Assembly: GCA_023268575.1 (NCBI GenBank)
Contig: JALRCL010000302.1
Location: forward strand, 1-6,804
Reading direction: 5' to 3'
DNA: 6,804 nucleotides
Source: Patulibacter sp.
Lineage (GTDB): Bacteria; Actinomycetota; Thermoleophilia; Solirubrobacterales; Solirubrobacteraceae
Each line of letters opens with the position of its first letter. The first letter of the stretch is position 1. The notes under the pieces were generated by a model. It was not told where the DNA came from and made no database searches. It worked only from the letters and a program-made list of their open reading frames with translations. Shown piece after piece: positions 1 to 6,238 of the stretch. The position numbers and the translations under genes were made by a program.

Positions 1-207
1 GCCTCCGCGGCGGTCCACGTCGTCCGCGCCGGCGCGGACGACGTCGGTGCTCGCCGACGTTCCCGGGGTGCCGCGTCGGGAACCACTGGCGTGAGCCGGG
101 GGTCCCGCGGCTCGGGATGCGCCGCGCCACTGGCGCGCGACGGCGCCCGAGGGGCCACGCGCCGCCGATCGGGTGCGATCCCGGCCGGTCTTCCCGGCGG
201 CGCCGCG
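1..207. other. Non-coding left edge with clustered inverted repeats
   Basis: No gene is supported here. Several inverted repeats are packed together: a perfect 28-bp palindrome at 17-44, a 7-bp stem at 41-47/54-60 (6-nt loop), a 7-bp stem at 59-65/77-83 (11-nt loop), a 6-bp stem at 93-98/108-113 and a 6-bp stem at 123-128/132-137 (3-nt loop). The stretch lies just downstream of the stop codon of the exported protein gene (208-210, - strand), so a transcription-termination role is reasonable, although no T-tract follows any stem. One + strand frame (frame 2) is open from the left edge to a TGA at 92-94 and could be the tail of a gene lying outside the window. A - strand frame from a GTG near position 157 is also open to the edge but has no ribosome binding site. 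Neither is strong enough to call. Confidence 0.5.
17..44. repeat. Perfect 28-bp palindrome, possible terminator or protein site
   Basis: The left arm ACGTCGTCCGCGCC is followed immediately by its exact reverse complement, giving 14 + 14 bp with no mismatch and no spacer. As RNA it would fold into a GC-rich stem with a minimal loop. It shares its last four bases (ACGT, 41-44) with a second stem (41-47/54-60), so the two structures exclude each other if transcribed. Downstream T-runs are absent, so a classical intrinsic terminator is not shown. A dimeric protein binding site or a palindromic coding coincidence are alternatives. Confidence 0.45.
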
Positions 208-1995
208 TCAGCGCAGCGCCGCGTCGGCCCGGACCGCCGGGACGACCGAGAAGTAGCGCATCGCCAGCGCCGTCTGGCGGTACAGCCGCAGCGTCGTCGG
301 GTCCGTGATGACCGCGGCCGCGCTCGCCGGCGCGGCGCCCGCCGACGCGGTGCGGCGCGCGGCGCGGCGCAGCAGGCCGACGTCCGCCGCGCTCCACCCC
401 GCCTTGCGCAGGAACCGCGACAGGCGGGTCGGCACGCGCTTGGCGAGGCGCGCCCTGCCGCTGGCGATCCGCGCCGCGCTGACGCGGCTCGTCGCCCCGC
501 GGACCTTGCGCAGCGCGGACGCCGCGCGCGTCGTCGCCCGCTCCAGGCGACCGAGCTCGGCGGCGAGCTGCCCCGCGAACGCGATCGCCGCGCGCGTCTG
601 GCGTCCGACGTAGACGCGCTGGTTGGCCTGCTTCGCCCCGCCGGCCTTGTCGATCGCCTGACCGAACGCGCGGGCGAGCGCGGCCACGCGAGCCTGCCGG
701 GCGGCGAGGGTCGCCAGGCGCCGACCGGCCGCGCCGCCGCGGCGCACCACGATCGCGCGCGGCTTCGCGACCCGCACCACGGTGCGGTACCGCGGGTCGG
801 GCGGATCGGCCAGGGCGCGGTCGTTCGCCTCGATCAGGCTCTCGCCGACCCGGATCGACCCGTAGGCGACGACGGGACCGGCGCCCACTGCCGTGACGCC
901 GACGGCCTTGCCGACCGGTTCCGGGTCCGCGATCGCGACCACGACGCCGCCGACGCTGAGGGCGCCCCCGGCGACGGTCCCGACCGCCTGGCCGGTCCGC
1001 ACGAGGCCGCCCCACGCCTGATGCGCGAGGTTCGAGGCGCAGAACGCGACGTAGTCCCCGACGCCCGCGACCGGGTTGCGCAGCGGGTTGCTCTGCTGGA
1101 GGCGCGGCGCGGCCGCCCGACCGGAGGCCCGGGTCGCCGCGCCCGCCGTCGCCGCGCAGGTGTCGGGGGTGATCGGCGTGCCGTCGGCGAGGCCGAAGAT
1201 CGCGGCGGAGAGGAGCCGCGTCGTCCCGACGGACGGCGCGTGGGTCGGATCCCCCTGGTAGGCGGCGACGACGTCCGGGAAGCCGCCACCCGCGGGCGGC
1301 ACGTAGCGCACGGCGCAGGACGCCACGGTCGGCGAGCTCGCGGTCGGCTGCAGGACGCAGCGATCCCCGGTCCGGAACGTGCCGCCGTCGCGCGTGGCGA
1401 ACGCGACCTCGCCGGTCGGCTGGGTCGGCGCCGCGTCCCCGTCCCCGACGGTCGCCGTGCAGACGGAGTCGTCGCCGGGGTTCGGCCCGCGGTTGCACAT
1501 GACCTGGGTGCCGGTGGCGTGACGGCCCGGGTCGGTCGGGGTGGGATCGGTCGGGCCGGGGCCGGGGTCGGGAGGCGACGGCGGGCCGCCGCGCCGGCGC
1601 GCGATCCACGTCTTCGCCGACGCCTGGGCCGCCGCGTAGCTCCCCGTGTCCCAGGTCCCGGACATCGTGGCGCCGTCCGCCGCCACGGTGCCGACGAAGT
1701 ACGCCGTGTAGCTCGAGCCGCGGTACGCGGTCGTGATCTGGACGGCGTCGCCGCTGAGCGTGCCGGCCATCGGCCACGTGTACGGACCGCCGCTGCCCTC
1801 GCCCGCCAGGGTCCCGGTGCCGCTCGTGAAGGTCCACTGCTGCTGCGCCACCGAGCCGCTCGGCAGGTCCCACGTGCCGGTGAGGTCCGCCGCCCGGGCC
1901 GCCGTGGCTCCGGTCGCGGCGGCGAGGCACGCGAGCAGCGCGAGGGCGAGCGCACGGAGCGGGGATGAGCGGCGAAGGGCGACGCGAAGGCGCAT
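208..1995 (-). CDS. Exported modular protein with GTW-type beta domain, Ig-like domain and basic C-terminus
   Basis: I do not recognise this 595-residue protein as a whole. It starts at ATG 1995 with a weak GGAG about 10 nt upstream. Residues 1-35 form a Sec signal peptide: basic start, Leu/Ala-rich core, and a likely signal peptidase I site after ARA at 33-35. A Cys at 23 follows Leu-Leu-Ala, but the core continues past it, so a lipoprotein is less likely. Residues 36-130 look like a small beta domain with two GTW motifs (40-42, 113-115), reminiscent of lipocalin-like folds. Residues 136-157 are a Pro/Asp/Gly linker. Residues 162-260 resemble a bacterial Ig-like repeat, with Cys at 167, 179, 213 and 227, a PTGEVAF strand and a YQGD turn. 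Residues 330-380 are Gly/Ala/Val-rich and hydrophobic. Residues 400-550 are rich in Arg and Ala and probably helical. It is probably a cell-surface or secreted protein with an unknown task. It follows the LssY_C gene by 111 bp and may have its own promoter. Confidence 0.8.
   Translation of the reverse strand: MRLRVALRRSSPLRALALALLACLAAATGATAARAADLTGTWDLPSGSVAQQQWTFTSGTGTLAGEGSGGPYTWPMAGTLSGDAVQITTAYRGSSYTAYFVGTVAADGATMSGTWDTGSYAAAQASAKTWIARRRGGPPSPPDPGPGPTDPTPTDPGRHATGTQVMCNRGPNPGDDSVCTATVGDGDAAPTQPTGEVAFATRDGGTFRTGDRCVLQPTASSPTVASCAVRYVPPAGGGFPDVVAAYQGDPTHAPSVGTTRLLSAAIFGLADGTPITPDTCAATAGAATRASGRAAAPRLQQSNPLRNPVAGVGDYVAFCASNLAHQAWGGLVRTGQAVGTVAGGALSVGGVVVAIADPEPVGKAVGVTAVGAGPVVAYGSIRVGESLIEANDRALADPPDPRYRTVVRVAKPRAIVVRRGGAAGRRLATLAARQARVAALARAFGQAIDKAGGAKQANQRVYVGRQTRAAIAFAGQLAAELGRLERATTRAASALRKVRGATSRVSAARIASGRARLAKRVPTRLSRFLRKAGWSAADVGLLRRAARRTASAGAAPASAAAVITDPTTLRLYRQTALAMRYFSVVPAVRADAALR
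1553..1572 (+). other. G-quadruplex-capable G-tract cluster within the linker coding region
   Basis: Four runs of three or four G are separated by two-base loops (CC, CC, TC) on the + strand, which is the template strand of the exported-protein gene. The tract encodes the Pro/Gly/Asp linker on the opposite strand, so codon choice for Pro and Gly in a GC-rich genome explains it. Whether a quadruplex forms is not visible from sequence. Confidence 0.4.
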
Positions 1996-2077
1996 GGCGG
2001 CCAGTCTCCGCGCTCGCCTCGGCCGCGACCGGCGACGTACCCACTCTCCGCGAGAGCCTGGCGCGCCGGCGCTCGCC

Positions 2078-2097
2078 GAGGGCCGATGAGCGGCCTC
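2078..2097 (-). terminator. Hairpin just after the LssY_C gene, possible terminator
   Basis: An inverted repeat GGCCG/CGGCC with a five-base loop (ATGAG on the + strand) begins 11 nt after the LssY_C stop codon. With one bulged G, the stem extends by two more pairs (GA/TC). A second small stem (CTCTC/GAGAG, 2044-2056) lies further downstream. No T-tract follows, which is common in GC-rich actinobacteria but leaves the call weak. If real, it would separate this gene from the exported-protein gene. Confidence 0.25.
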
Positions 2098-2106
2098 CGT
2101 CGGGCC

Positions 2107-3441
2107 TCACGAGCGGGACGCGTCGGCCCCCTCGGCGGTCCACCGCCGCGCGGCCGTCGAGCTGACCGCGATGAGGACGAGCACCGCGATGCCCGACGTC
2201 ACGAGCACCAGCAGGCTGACCCGGCCGTCGTCGCTGAGCGCCGCGAGCTGCGCGATCGCCTCGCCGGCGCAAACGGCCATGAGGAGCGTGCGCGCCGCGC
2301 GGCCCCGGCGCAGCACGAGCACCCAGAGCGCGAGGATCAGCGCGGCCCCGGCCCCGAGCAGCACCTGCTGGGGACCGGAGACGTCGGGCAGCCAGCGCCC
2401 CGTGGACCCGCCGAGCGCCACGACGAGGAGGCCGCCGAGGGCGAGACCCGCCTTCGAGGCGCTGAGCAGCCCGGCGAGCAGCAGCATCGGCGGCGGCAGG
2501 CGACGCGCAGCCAGCGGCGCGGCCGGGGACGGCGCCGGCGCGCCGGCCGCGATCGCGGTGAGGTCGAGCACCGGCAGCTGCCCGTCGGTGCGCACGAGGT
2601 CGCCGCCGCCGTTGCGGGCGCTGAAGGCCGTCGAGAAGTCGTCGATCGCGCGGAGCCCGACGTCGGGGTCGGCGTACCGCACGCTCGCCACGACGAAGTC
2701 GCGCTCGACGTCGACGTCCGCGTCGACCTTGTGGGTCACCTGCAGCGTGAAGGCGGACAGGCCGACGGCGCGGTCGTAGGTCGCTGCCGCCAGCCAGTCG
2801 ACCCGGTAGCCGCCCGGGAGCACCCAGCCGTCGGGCACCGGCCAGAACCGCACGTGGTGGCGCTGCGCCGCGTTGCCGTCGACCTCCTGCTCGTACGCGA
2901 ACGCCTGCCGGCGCCCGAAGAGCAGCAACGGCGATACCGGCGCCCCCGGGTAGGAGCGGCGGAGCACCGCCGAGACGACGATCCCCCACGAGGAGCGGAG
3001 CGTCACCTCGTCGGCGCGCGTCCAGCCGGCGCGCGTCATCGCGGCGTGGATCGCCGGCTCGTCCCCGTCGACGGCGAGGTTCACCGGATCGCCCAGGACG
3101 CCGATGTCGGTCACCGCGCGGCCGATGAAGTAGTCCGGGACGTATACGCGGGCGAGCGCCTCCTGCAGGCGCGGCAGGCCGACGTAGGCCAGGAGGAGCC
3201 AGAGGACGACGAGGGCGCCGACGGCGGTCGGCGAGAAGGTCAGCTCGCGCGTGGCGACGATCCAGGCCAGCCACGCCACGAGCGCCGCGCCGAGCAGGAA
3301 GAAGGCCCCGTCGAGCACGTCCTCCGCGCGCCAGGAGCGACCGACCTTGCCAGGCGGCCGGCGGTAGCGCGGCGGTGCGGTCGGCCGTGGGTCCTCGACG
3401 ATCCTGCCACGGCGATCGTCCGCGGCGCGCGGATCAGCCAC
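2107..3441 (-). CDS. Multi-pass membrane protein with LssY C-terminal domain
   Basis: This 444-residue protein starts at GTG 3441, inside the end of the HhH-GPD gene (8-bp overlap). The C-rich sequence upstream of the start contains no Shine-Dalgarno motif, so translation probably depends on ribosomes finishing the upstream gene. Two membrane helices lie at about 43-63 and 72-90. Residues 105-290 match the LssY C-terminal domain as I know it: GDPVNL at 117-122, AGW at 138-140, a YPGAPVSPLLLFGR stretch at 164-177, RHHVRFW at 194-200, AAATYDRAVG at 218-227 and DADVDVERDF at 240-249. About four more membrane helices follow at 317-344, 358-377, 384-402 and 407-427. LssY was named from the Legionella lssXYZABD type I secretion locus, where the domain follows DedA- and PAP2-like parts; neither is present here. 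The biochemical role of the domain is unknown. The soluble part, between helices 2 and 3, would face one side of the cell membrane. Confidence 0.8.
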   Translation of the reverse strand: MADPRAADDRRGRIVEDPRPTAPPRYRRPPGKVGRSWRAEDVLDGAFFLLGAALVAWLAWIVATRELTFSPTAVGALVVLWLLLAYVGLPRLQEALARVYVPDYFIGRAVTDIGVLGDPVNLAVDGDEPAIHAAMTRAGWTRADEVTLRSSWGIVVSAVLRRSYPGAPVSPLLLFGRRQAFAYEQEVDGNAAQRHHVRFWPVPDGWVLPGGYRVDWLAAATYDRAVGLSAFTLQVTHKVDADVDVERDFVVASVRYADPDVGLRAIDDFSTAFSARNGGGDLVRTDGQLPVLDLTAIAAGAPAPSPAAPLAARRLPPPMLLLAGLLSASKAGLALGGLLVVALGGSTGRWLPDVSGPQQVLLGAGAALILALWVLVLRRGRAARTLLMAVCAGEAIAQLAALSDDGRVSLLVLVTSGIAVLVLIAVSSTAARRWTAEGADASRS

Positions 3442-4000
3442 GGGGGGCCGCGGCGGGCGGCTGCGCCTGCATCCACTCCTGCTTGTGGACCTTCTTCGCC
3501 GCCTGGTAGTCGAGGAGGTCCTGCGGAGAGGCGACGTCGCCGAGCGTCGGATGCCACGGCACGAGCTCCTCCGCGACCGCGACGCCGAAGCGCTTGTGCA
3601 GGACCGCGGCGAGCGACTTGACCTTCATCTCGCCGAATCCGGGCAGGGCGAGGATGTTCGCCTTCAGCGTCGCCGCGTCGGGCGCGTCGGTCCACACGCG
3701 CGCGGCGTCGCCGTCGTAGCGCTCGAGGACGTGCACCGCGAGCTCGTGGACCCGCTGGGCCATCGAGCCCGGGAAGCGGTGGACGGCCGGGACCTCGCGG
3801 AACGCCGGCTCGAGGTCGGCCTCCGCGAGGGTGCGCGGATCGAAGGCGCCGAGGCGCTCGCGCAGGACGCGCGGCCCGTCGAACGCCTTCTGGACCGTGA
3901 TCCGCTGGTCGAGGAGGAAGCCGACGAGCAGCGCGAAGGGGTCGGCCGCGATGAGGTGGTTGGACTCGTCGGAGTCGGTGAAGAACAGCTGCTCGGGCAC
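3434..4000 (-). CDS. HhH-GPD family DNA glycosylase-like protein (base excision repair type)
   Basis: This 188-residue protein resembles the small actinobacterial HhH-GPD group annotated as base-excision repair-like. I chose GTG 4000 because GGGAGG lies 8 nt upstream and the protein then begins close to the DPFALL motif, as family members do. An in-frame ATG at 4024 and the longer open frame up to 4513 lack a ribosome site, and the longer frame overlaps the ABC gene. Visible features are DPFALLVGFLLDQ at 20-32, a helix-hairpin-helix LPGFG at 119-123 and the following helix to about 138. In endonuclease III a catalytic Lys follows the hairpin and an Asp lies about 18 residues later. Here the Lys position is Met125, and no Asp is seen at the expected spot (nearest D155). 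This suggests a monofunctional, divergent or non-catalytic protein, although the alignment was made by eye. It overlaps the LssY_C gene by 8 bp, which implies co-expression. Confidence 0.85.
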   Translation of the reverse strand: MPEQLFFTDSDESNHLIAADPFALLVGFLLDQRITVQKAFDGPRVLRERLGAFDPRTLAEADLEPAFREVPAVHRFPGSMAQRVHELAVHVLERYDGDAARVWTDAPDAATLKANILALPGFGEMKVKSLAAVLHKRFGVAVAEELVPWHPTLGDVASPQDLLDYQAAKKVHKQEWMQAQPPAAAPRG

Positions 4001-4008
4001 GCGCCGAT

Positions 4009-4014
4009 CCTCCC
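4009..4014 (-). promoter_or_regulatory. Ribosome binding site fixing the HhH-GPD start
   Basis: GGGAGG on the - strand, 8 nt before GTG 4000, is the best Shine-Dalgarno match near this gene. It decides in favour of the GTG over the upstream in-frame ATG at 4024, which has no purine-rich sequence before it. Confidence 0.75.
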
Positions 4015-4142
4015 ACGGGGGCATCCCGGCGTCGAGGCACCGGCGCGGGGACGGCGCGAACGTCACCGGACCGGCGCGGACGGCGCTGCGGACCGGCGAG
4101 CGACGCCGTTCCGCCGCCCCGCACGGACCGCCGGGCCCTGCC

Positions 4143-4172
4143 CCGCGGGCCGCCGGCGGGCGAACCCCGCGG
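4143..4172 (-). terminator. GC-rich hairpin after the ABC exporter gene, possible terminator
   Basis: The arms CCGCGGG (4143-4149) and CCCGCGG (4166-4172) are exact reverse complements. The spacer holds a further self-complementary core (CGCCGGCG, 4151-4158). The structure begins about 18 nt past the ABC stop codon (4191-4193, - strand) within the 190-bp gap before the HhH-GPD gene. No T-tract is present. In DNA this GC-rich, chance hairpins are frequent, so the call is tentative. Confidence 0.3.
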
Positions 4173-4190
4173 CGACGCGCGGGCCGACGA

Positions 4191-6089
4191 TCAGGCGGCC
4201 AGCGGCAGGACCGCGTCCGCGTCGTCGCGGGCGACGAGCGCCGCGTAGTGGCCGCCGAGCGCCAGCAGCTCCGCGTGGGTGCCGGACTCCACGATCCGCC
4301 CGTGGTCGAGGACGACGATCCGGTCGGCGTCCCGGACGGTCGAGAGCCGGTGGGCGATCGCGATCGTCGTGCGCCCCTCCGCGAGGCGCTCGAGCGCCTC
4401 CTGCACCGCCCGCTCCGTGCGGGTGTCCAGCGCGCTCGTCGCCTCGTCGAGGATGAGGACCGGCGGGTTGCGCAGCATCGCCCGCGCGATCGCCAGGCGC
4501 TGCTTCTCGCCACCGGAGAACCGGTAGCCCCGCTCGCCGACGACCGTGTCGTACCCGTCGGGCAGCCCCGCGATCAGGTCGTGCACCTGGGCGGCGCGCG
4601 CGGCGGCGACGAGCTCCTCGTCGGTGGCGTCGGGCCGCGCGAAGCGCAGGTTCTCCGCGACCGAGCTGTGCAGGAGGTACGTCTCCTGCGCGACGACGCC
4701 GACGAGCGCGGCGCGGTCGTCGGCCGAGAGGTCGCGGACGTCGACGCCGTCGATGGTGACCCGGCCCTCGTCCACGTCGTACATCCGCGCGGCGAGGTAC
4801 CCGAGCGTCGTCTTGCCCGAGCCCGTCGCCCCGACGATCGCGACCGTCGCCCCGGCCGGGACCTCGAGGTCGATCCCGTCCAGCGTGCGATCCGCGCGCG
4901 GGTCGTAGGCGAACGAGACGCCCTCGAACCGCACGGCGACCCCCGCGGCGACGGACCTGCCGGTGGCGTCGACGGCGCCCGCAGCAGGCGCCCCGGCCGC
5001 CAGCGACGGCGGCCGGACCGGCGTGGCCGGCTCGACGACGTCGACGGGGGTGTCGAGGTACTCGAAGACGCGGGTGAAGAGCGCGAGCGAGGACTGGATC
5101 TCGACCGCCAGCCGCAGCAGCGTGACCATCGGCATGAGCAGGCGGGTCTGCAGGGCGGTGAACGCGACGAGGGTCCCGATCGTGACGATCCCCTCGCCGT
5201 TGGCCGCCGACCAGCCGGCGATCCAGTACGCCAGGGCGGGCATCGCGGCGAACGCGATCTGGACGCTCGCCATCCGCCACCGCCCGGCCATCGCGGAGCG
5301 GACCTCGAGGTCGGCGACGTCGTGCGAGGCGCCGTCGAAGCGCTGCACGAGGTCGGCCGAGCGGCCCATCGTGCGCGTCAGGACGATGCCCGAGATCGAC
5401 AGCGACTCCTCGACGACGGCGGACATGTCGGCGAGCTTGCGCTGGCGGACGCTCACGATCCGCCGCCGCGCGCGCCCGACCGTCCGGGCGAGCCAGACGA
5501 AGAACGGGACGACGACGAGCGTGGCCAGCGCGAGGCGCCAGTCGAGCACGATCATCGCGGTGAGCGTGGCGATGACGGTCGTGAACGAGCTGACGAGGCT
5601 CGTCACCGTCGACGTCACGACGCCCTGCATGCCGCCGATGTCGTTGGCGATCCGCGACTGGACCTCGCCGCTGCGCGTGCGCGTGAAGAACGCCAGCGAG
5701 AGGCGCTGGAGGTGCCCGTAGACCCCGGCCCGGAGGTCGTGCATCACCCGCTGGCCGACGATGTTCGAGAGCCAGGTCTGCCCGACGTCGAGCCCGGCGC
5801 CGACGATCGCCGCGCCGACCATGCCGAGGACGAGCAGCGTCAGCAGCGAGGTGTCCTGCTGCGGCAGCGCGACGTCGACCGCCTCGCGGATGAGGAACGG
5901 CTGCGCCAGCCCGAGGATGGCGGTGAGGACGATGAGTCCCGCGACCGCGGCGACACGGCCGCGGTAGGGACGGAAGAGGCGGGCGATCCGGCGCAGGTCG
6001 ACGGGCTCGTCGCCGCGCTGGCGCTCGGGGCGGGCGCCGCCGGGCCGGCCGGGGCCGGGAGGTCGATCGAAGGGGAAGGGCGTCGCCAT
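4191..6089 (-). CDS. ABC exporter half-transporter (fused membrane and ATPase domains, MsbA/MdlB type)
   Basis: This 632-residue protein has one exporter-type membrane domain followed by one ATPase domain, the usual size for a half-transporter working as a dimer in the cell membrane. Six membrane helices can be placed at about 47-66, 82-101, 165-182, 187-203, 274-291 and 301-322. The ATPase part (386-615) has Walker A GATGSGKTT (420-428), Q-loop Gln468, signature FSGGEKQ (524-530, a variant of LSGGQ), Walker B VLILDEATSALD (544-555) with catalytic Glu549, D-loop Asp555 and switch His580. All catalytic positions are intact, so it should be active. A Gly/Ala-rich stretch (about 360-384) joins the two domains. 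The start at ATG 6089 has GGAGG 7 nt upstream. Substrate is unknown; a divergent MarR gene suggests efflux of a drug-like or toxic small molecule. No second ABC half is in the window, so it is either a homodimer or pairs with a partner encoded elsewhere. Confidence 0.95.
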   Translation of the reverse strand: MATPFPFDRPPGPGRPGGARPERQRGDEPVDLRRIARLFRPYRGRVAAVAGLIVLTAILGLAQPFLIREAVDVALPQQDTSLLTLLVLGMVGAAIVGAGLDVGQTWLSNIVGQRVMHDLRAGVYGHLQRLSLAFFTRTRSGEVQSRIANDIGGMQGVVTSTVTSLVSSFTTVIATLTAMIVLDWRLALATLVVVPFFVWLARTVGRARRRIVSVRQRKLADMSAVVEESLSISGIVLTRTMGRSADLVQRFDGASHDVADLEVRSAMAGRWRMASVQIAFAAMPALAYWIAGWSAANGEGIVTIGTLVAFTALQTRLLMPMVTLLRLAVEIQSSLALFTRVFEYLDTPVDVVEPATPVRPPSLAAGAPAAGAVDATGRSVAAGVAVRFEGVSFAYDPRADRTLDGIDLEVPAGATVAIVGATGSGKTTLGYLAARMYDVDEGRVTIDGVDVRDLSADDRAALVGVVAQETYLLHSSVAENLRFARPDATDEELVAAARAAQVHDLIAGLPDGYDTVVGERGYRFSGGEKQRLAIARAMLRNPPVLILDEATSALDTRTERAVQEALERLAEGRTTIAIAHRLSTVRDADRIVVLDHGRIVESGTHAELLALGGHYAALVARDDADAVLPLAA

Positions 6090-6096
6090 GGGCGGA

Positions 6097-6101
6097 CCTC
6101 C
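6097..6101 (-). promoter_or_regulatory. Ribosome binding site of the ABC exporter
   Basis: GGAGG on the - strand sits 7 nt before ATG 6089, an ideal spacing that supports this start. Confidence 0.75.
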
Positions 6102-6113
6102 GGGTCGTGGTGC

Positions 6114-6144
6114 GTCCCGGCCCGCGGTCCCGGACCCGTCCCGG
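6114..6144 (-). repeat. Three direct CCGGGAC repeats in the exporter leader
   Basis: On the - strand, CCGGGAC occurs at 6138-6144, 6127-6133 and 6114-6120, with start-to-start spacings of 11 and 13 bp. They lie in the untranslated stretch between the MarR operator and the exporter start. The near-helical spacing could suit a second regulator, but GC-rich simple composition can produce this by chance. Confidence 0.35.
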
Positions 6145-6175
6145 GGCGACGTCGCGTCAGCCGGCCGGTGCGGGC

Positions 6176-6192
6176 CCCGGGTGCCGCCCGGG
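6176..6192 (-). other. CCCGGG stem-loop in the exporter leader
   Basis: CCCGGG occurs at 6176-6181 and again at 6187-6192, separated by five bases. Each copy is itself palindromic, so the two copies can pair as a 6-bp stem in the leader of the exporter mRNA. It lies just inside the operator on the exporter side. Function is not shown. Confidence 0.3.
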
Positions 6193-6196
6193 ATCC

Positions 6197-6238
6197 TGAG
6201 TCATGCTCAGCAATCTAGCAGATGCTGAGGCATACTCA
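6197..6238. promoter_or_regulatory. Dual-palindrome MarR-type operator between divergent promoters
   Basis: Two 13-bp sites of the form TGAG-N5-CTCA occupy 6197-6209 and 6226-6238, 29 bp centre to centre. They are arranged head to head: TGAGT (6197-6201) mirrors ACTCA (6234-6238), and CTCAGCA (6206-6212) mirrors TGCTGAG (6223-6229), all about the same centre at 6217.5. The element lies in the only AT-richer patch of the window, between a MarR-type gene and a divergent exporter. MarR dimers typically bind imperfect palindromes of this size overlapping promoters. The right site overlaps a -10-like CATAAT (6237-6242) reading toward marR. A TAGATT (6217-6212, - strand) between the sites could be the -10 of the exporter. 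No good -35 is seen for either. The binding protein being the adjacent MarR is inference. Confidence 0.7.

Noticed and set aside
2..94. Possible 3' end of a + strand gene ending at TGA 92-94
   Set aside because: Only about 30 codons are visible with no recognisable sequence, and the stretch is dominated by inverted repeats; cannot be supported without sequence to the left.
23..157. Possible - strand gene starting at GTG near 157 and leaving the window
   Set aside because: Open frame only; no ribosome site and no recognisable protein sequence, and open frames of this length are trivial at this GC content.
1927..1929. Cys23 of the exported protein as a lipoprotein attachment site
   Set aside because: The residue before last is Leu, unusual for a lipobox, and the hydrophobic core runs on past the Cys to a good signal peptidase I site (ARA, 33-35).
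91..1968. Long + strand open frame (625 codons) opposite the exported-protein gene
   Set aside because: It is low-complexity Arg/Ala/Gly-rich with no domain, and mirrors a gene with a clear signal peptide and domains. Long antisense frames are expected at this GC content.
2086..3621. + strand open frame (511 codons) opposite the LssY_C gene
   Set aside because: Composition is a charged Arg/Glu-rich shadow typical of the reverse frame of GC-rich genes; the opposite strand carries the recognisable LssY_C motifs.
4001..4513. Upstream extension of the HhH-GPD frame
   Set aside because: It would overlap the ABC gene out of frame, has no ribosome site, and the translation before GTG 4000 is unlike the family.
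4063..5280. - strand open frame overlapping the ABC gene in another frame
   Set aside because: Shadow frame of the ATPase domain; all Walker and signature motifs are in the other frame.
6157..6204. 15-codon leader peptide beginning at the operator edge on the - strand
   Set aside because: Its ATG lies within the palindrome, no Shine-Dalgarno precedes it, and the Pro/Gly-rich peptide shows no attenuation-type codon run.
3831..6218. + strand open frame (795 codons) spanning the ABC exporter
   Set aside because: It crosses the exporter, the 190-bp gap and part of the HhH-GPD gene in antisense, contains no recognisable fold, and is highly charged low-complexity sequence.
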